From Prochlorococcus sp. AG-686-P16 (GTDB taxonomy: Bacteria > Cyanobacteriota > Cyanobacteriia > PCC-6307 > Cyanobiaceae), in assembly GCA_003208695.1 (NCBI GenBank), contig QCVY01000051.1, positions 1-5,413 of the forward strand: a stretch of DNA of 5,413 nt, given 5' to 3'. A program made the position numbers and the translations under genes. Positions 3,809 to 5,413 of the stretch are shown here, piece after piece; the first letter of the stretch is position 1, and each line of letters starts with the position of its first letter. The notes beneath the pieces were generated by a model that saw only the letters and a program-made list of their open reading frames with translations, did not search any database and was not told where the DNA came from.

Positions 3809-3986
3809 CTGTTTTCTCCTGTAATTTGTCTAAATCGTCTGTTGTATATTCTAGTTTTTGTAATGCTCTTTTTAATGCAGAATCTTTTGCTTTGCAAGCA
3901 TCGGTCAGTTCATTGACCTGCTCTTTTAGAACACGAACTTGTTCTTTGTATTCTGATATAATTTCTTGATATTCTGCTTTAGCCAT
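3786..3986 (-). CDS. Short soluble coiled-coil protein
   Basis: A 66-residue, highly charged protein from ATG 3986-3984, which overlaps the TAA of the lipoprotein gene by one base (TAATG). The whole length is heptad-rich: EYQEIISEYKEQVRVLKEQVNEL (about 5-27), then SALKRALQKLEYTTDDLDKLQEK. One cysteine (31) sits in the middle. There is no signal peptide or membrane segment, so it should be cytoplasmic. It precedes the peptidase gene and overlaps it by 23 bases. Position suggests a link to lysis or envelope genes, for example as a regulator or an oligomerising partner, but nothing in the sequence shows this. No Shine-Dalgarno is visible; coupling to the upstream gene is likely. Confidence 0.8.
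   Translation of the reverse strand: MAKAEYQEIISEYKEQVRVLKEQVNELTDACKAKDSALKRALQKLEYTTDDLDKLQEKTDETDGKL
3815..3820 (-). promoter_or_regulatory. Strong ribosome binding site of the M15 peptidase gene
   Basis: AGGAGA on the minus strand, six bases before the ATG at 3808 and inside the end of the coiled-coil gene. It is the closest match to the full anti-Shine-Dalgarno complement in the window, consistent with a lysis enzyme made in quantity. Confidence 0.8.
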
Positions 3987-4402
3987 TAGTTGTAAGATTT
4001 TTTCTTTTTATAAGCGGGGTCGTATCGTCCTAGTATTTTGTTAATGTGCCATGTGCCATCTTCTAAAATTTCAACTTCAGCTCTGACCTTATCACACATA
4101 AACATAAATCTTGTACCACCCATAAGTTCTCGGTGTTTAGGATCTTTATATTTATTAACTGCTTCTCTTCGTTTTTTAATGCATTCACCCATGTTTTCTG
4201 CATGACGGTGATCTACTAAATACTTAGTTCCATCTTCACCCATGGCAAAAATACAAACAGCAAAAACAATACCTTCTTTAGGTTTAGAATTAGTTAAATC
4301 AACCACATCTCCCTGACCTACCTTATCTTCACCACTAGCACTGCCTGGCATCATACATGCTGTTAAGAAAAGTGTAAAAATTAATATAAGTAGTTTATTC
4401 AT
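3986..4402 (-). CDS. Lipoprotein with two-cysteine domain
   Basis: A 138-residue protein from ATG 4402-4400, with AAAGG (4409-4413) six bases upstream. MNKLLILIFTLFLTAC is a clear lipoprotein signal with lipobox LTAC (Cys16), so it should be lipid-anchored in a membrane. A polar linker (about 17-43) leads to a domain with strand IVFAVCIFAM and the segment YLVDHRHAENMGECIKKRRE (Cys74). RFMFMCDKVRAEVEI (Cys103) and WHINKILGR follow. This domain matches the whole of the upstream protein (4395-4616) in order and spacing, so the two genes are paralogues. A basic tail (AYKKKKSYN) ends it. The function is unknown; an outer-membrane lysis or superinfection role is possible from context only. It overlaps the upstream gene by eight bases and the downstream gene by one. 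Confidence 0.87.
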   Translation of the reverse strand: MNKLLILIFTLFLTACMMPGSASGEDKVGQGDVVDLTNSKPKEGIVFAVCIFAMGEDGTKYLVDHRHAENMGECIKKRREAVNKYKDPKHRELMGGTRFMFMCDKVRAEVEILEDGTWHINKILGRYDPAYKKKKSYN

Positions 4403-4616
4403 CTAATACCTTTATAATTCTTTTACCATATTTGGCTTGATCATCCAACTCTACTTTTGCTTTAATAATTTTACAGCTAAAAATTACGCGCTCAGGATTT
4501 AATTCACGAGAAGCTATGCGCTTGGACTTCAAGCATGAACTAAGATCGGGCTTGTAAACATGCTCGATCATATTTCCGTTTAAAAATAATAATAATGCTG
4601 TTACCGTTTCTATCAT
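4395..4616 (-). CDS. Small two-cysteine protein, paralogue of next gene
   Basis: A 73-residue protein from ATG 4616-4614, with GGAG (4624-4627) seven bases upstream; the ATG also overlaps the upstream TAA by one base (TAATG). The sequence runs MIETVTALLLFLNGNMIEHV, then DLSSCLKSKRIASREL (Cys28), RVIFSCKIIKAKVEL (Cys48) and GKRIIKVLDE. The same order is found in the C-terminal domain of the neighbouring lipoprotein. From that alignment, the hydrophobic N-terminus corresponds to an internal strand of the lipoprotein, so it may be a beta strand and not a signal peptide. Without a signal the protein would be cytoplasmic and the cysteines reduced; with one it would be periplasmic. I remember similar short proteins in marine phages without function. 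Confidence 0.82.
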   Translation of the reverse strand: MIETVTALLLFLNGNMIEHVYKPDLSSCLKSKRIASRELNPERVIFSCKIIKAKVELDDQAKYGKRIIKVLDE

Positions 4617-5020
4617 TAATGTGCTCCATTTCCATTAGCAAACGATCTTTGTTTGTCTTTAAGTTTTTCAATATCACTTAATACTTTTTCCATGTCTTGT
4701 TGTAAACGTAAAATGTTTACTGAATTTGACATCATATTTTCCATACGGTCTTCCATCTTTGTAATTTGTCCTGCCATGTGCTCCACTAACATGAAAAGCT
4801 CAGATTCTCCTGATGACTGGCCCAGCTCACCTCTAGGGTATTTGATTCTAAATTCTGAATTTTGATCTAAATCTTTTGTGTGCATTTGTAATAGTGTGTC
4901 GTGCTGGTTAAGCTTCTCTTGAATCTGAAAATAGCCCATCGTGCCGAGACTGACCATAATAATTAAACTAATTACGGTCTTCATAGGCATATTTACATTT
5001 TGCTCAGGTCCTAGTTTCAT
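4616..5020 (-). CDS. Membrane-anchored coiled-coil phage protein
   Basis: A 134-residue protein from ATG 5020-5018; methionines at 11 and 13 are alternative starts. A short N-terminal tail is followed by one membrane segment (about 15-31, TVISLIIMVSLGTMGYF). Next are a helix, then the motif EFRIKYPRGELGQSSGESEL (56-75), then a long coiled coil (FMLVEHMAGQITKMEDRMENM ... DMEKVLSDIEKLKDKQ). The PRGELG-type motif flanked by coiled coils is one I remember from marine phage proteins that lie beside the next upstream family. It is probably anchored in the inner membrane with the coiled coil in the periplasm. Size and layout resemble an inner-membrane spanin, but no pairing evidence exists. It starts three bases after the stop of the upstream gene and overlaps the downstream gene by one. 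Confidence 0.85.
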   Translation of the reverse strand: MKLGPEQNVNMPMKTVISLIIMVSLGTMGYFQIQEKLNQHDTLLQMHTKDLDQNSEFRIKYPRGELGQSSGESELFMLVEHMAGQITKMEDRMENMMSNSVNILRLQQDMEKVLSDIEKLKDKQRSFANGNGAH

Positions 5021-5023
5021 ATA

Positions 5024-5314
5024 TTAGTTTGATAGTGGATTGCTTGTACTGACTTTAATTTCTTCCAATTGAATTTTTAATAATTCAATTTCTTTTGATA
5101 GTACAGCAATGTCAGTTTGATTTACCGCAACACTGTTTTTAGCATTTCCTATTTCTGCTGCTAACGGTGTTAAATCAGGTGCTGATACTTCAGACAAAGC
5201 ATCTAACTTTGTTGTAATTTCACCATATTTTACAAAACCACCACCTATTGCTACGATAGCTGCAATCAATGCAGCAACACCAGCCAGTTGATCTTTTAAA
5301 TTAAATTTTGCCAT
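5024..5314 (-). CDS. Small membrane protein with coiled coil, holin-like in layout
   Basis: A 96-residue protein from ATG 5314-5312. A basic N-terminus (MAKFNLKDQ) precedes one Ala/Gly-rich membrane helix (about 10-28, LAGVAALIAAIVAIGGGFV). After KYGEITTKLDAL comes a short loop with proline (SAPDLTPL) and a coiled coil (about 50-88, ending LSKEIELLKIQLEEIKV). One transmembrane helix near the start of a protein under 100 residues and upstream of an endolysin gene would fit a small single-span holin. An inner-membrane scaffold or spanin-like protein fits equally. I remember a near-identical layout in marine phages next to the PRGELG protein, unannotated. The gene overlaps the end of the upstream frame by 14 bases; GGAG lies ten bases before the ATG. 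Confidence 0.85.
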   Translation of the reverse strand: MAKFNLKDQLAGVAALIAAIVAIGGGFVKYGEITTKLDALSEVSAPDLTPLAAEIGNAKNSVAVNQTDIAVLSKEIELLKIQLEEIKVSTSNPLSN

Positions 5315-5413
5315 TTTTTAATTGCTCCAGTTCCATTAATAATCTTTGTTTATCAAGATTAAGTTTATGCAAGGTATTTGCCTTGATCGCCACTTTATCA
5401 TTATTAACATACG
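5301..5413 (-). CDS. 3' end of a coiled-coil gene, start beyond window
   Basis: The minus-strand frame entering from the right edge is open for 36 codons (first full codon at 5411) and stops at TAA 5303-5301. The residues include KANTLHKLNLDKQRLLMELE and end QLKNGKI, an amphipathic, leucine-rich helix of coiled-coil type. The other two minus-strand frames across this stretch are interrupted earlier, and the stop lies 14 bases inside the next gene, an arrangement typical of this cluster. Because only the tail is visible, neither the start nor the family can be judged. It could belong to another membrane or lysis component. Confidence 0.55.
   Translation of the reverse strand, partial: YVNNDKVAIKANTLHKLNLDKQRLLMELEQLKNGKI

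Noticed and set aside
3263..3824. Two plus-strand frames (3263-3448, 3603-3824)
   Set aside because: Both are antisense to the zinc-ribbon and M15 peptidase genes, whose motifs establish the minus strand as coding.
4653..4865. Plus-strand open frame of about 70 codons, Ser/Met-rich
   Set aside because: Antisense to the coiled-coil part of the membrane protein 4616-5020, with no ribosome site and no recognisable features.
1..5413. CRISPR array, tRNA, IS element or attachment site
   Set aside because: No direct repeats with regular spacing, cloverleaf sequence, transposase motif or long terminal repeats were seen on either strand. Nearly every base is covered by small phage genes.

Overview
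The window is compact, AT-rich phage DNA, probably from a tailed phage of low-GC marine bacteria such as a pelagiphage or an uncultured marine myovirus-like phage. The evidence is tightly packed small genes, nearly all on the minus strand, with stop/start overlaps of 1 to 50 bases. There are no RNA genes, transposases or bacterial housekeeping genes. Several proteins resemble small families I remember from pelagic phage genomes. That host and phage assignment is inference from memory, not from a search.

Reading in the direction of transcription (right to left), the first block (5413 to about 3030) looks like an envelope or lysis module. It holds the end of a coiled-coil protein, two membrane-anchored coiled-coil proteins, and two adjacent related two-cysteine proteins, the second a lipoprotein. 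A soluble coiled-coil protein, an M15-type zinc peptidase (probable endolysin) with the best ribosome binding site in the window, a zinc-ribbon protein and a 42-residue very basic protein follow.

A sigma70-like promoter overlaps the end of the basic-protein gene (3005-3042). It should drive a second unit: a conserved 152-residue phage protein with a CDKHVVKM motif and a small exported two-cysteine protein. The only plus-strand gene I accept (2138-2353) runs into this unit head-on, and the two stop codons share the bases TTAA.

A second leftward promoter lies at about 2110-2138. It shares the 11-mer ATAATATCCTA with the first promoter and is followed by a perfect 8-bp inverted repeat. It drives the third unit (2067 to 1), which opens with a ribbon-helix-helix protein. 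Then come a 49-residue protein, a DnaJ-like zinc-finger protein, a small lipoprotein, a 59-residue protein, a helix-turn-helix/coiled-coil protein and three unknown small proteins, the last cut by the window edge.

Four of these genes (1275-1454, 1752-1901, 1894-2067, 3030-3158) are under 60 codons and easy to miss. The most interesting signals are a set of exported proteins sharing a 'C ... hxFxC' pattern, the duplicated promoter motif, and the inverted repeat beside the ribbon-helix-helix gene.
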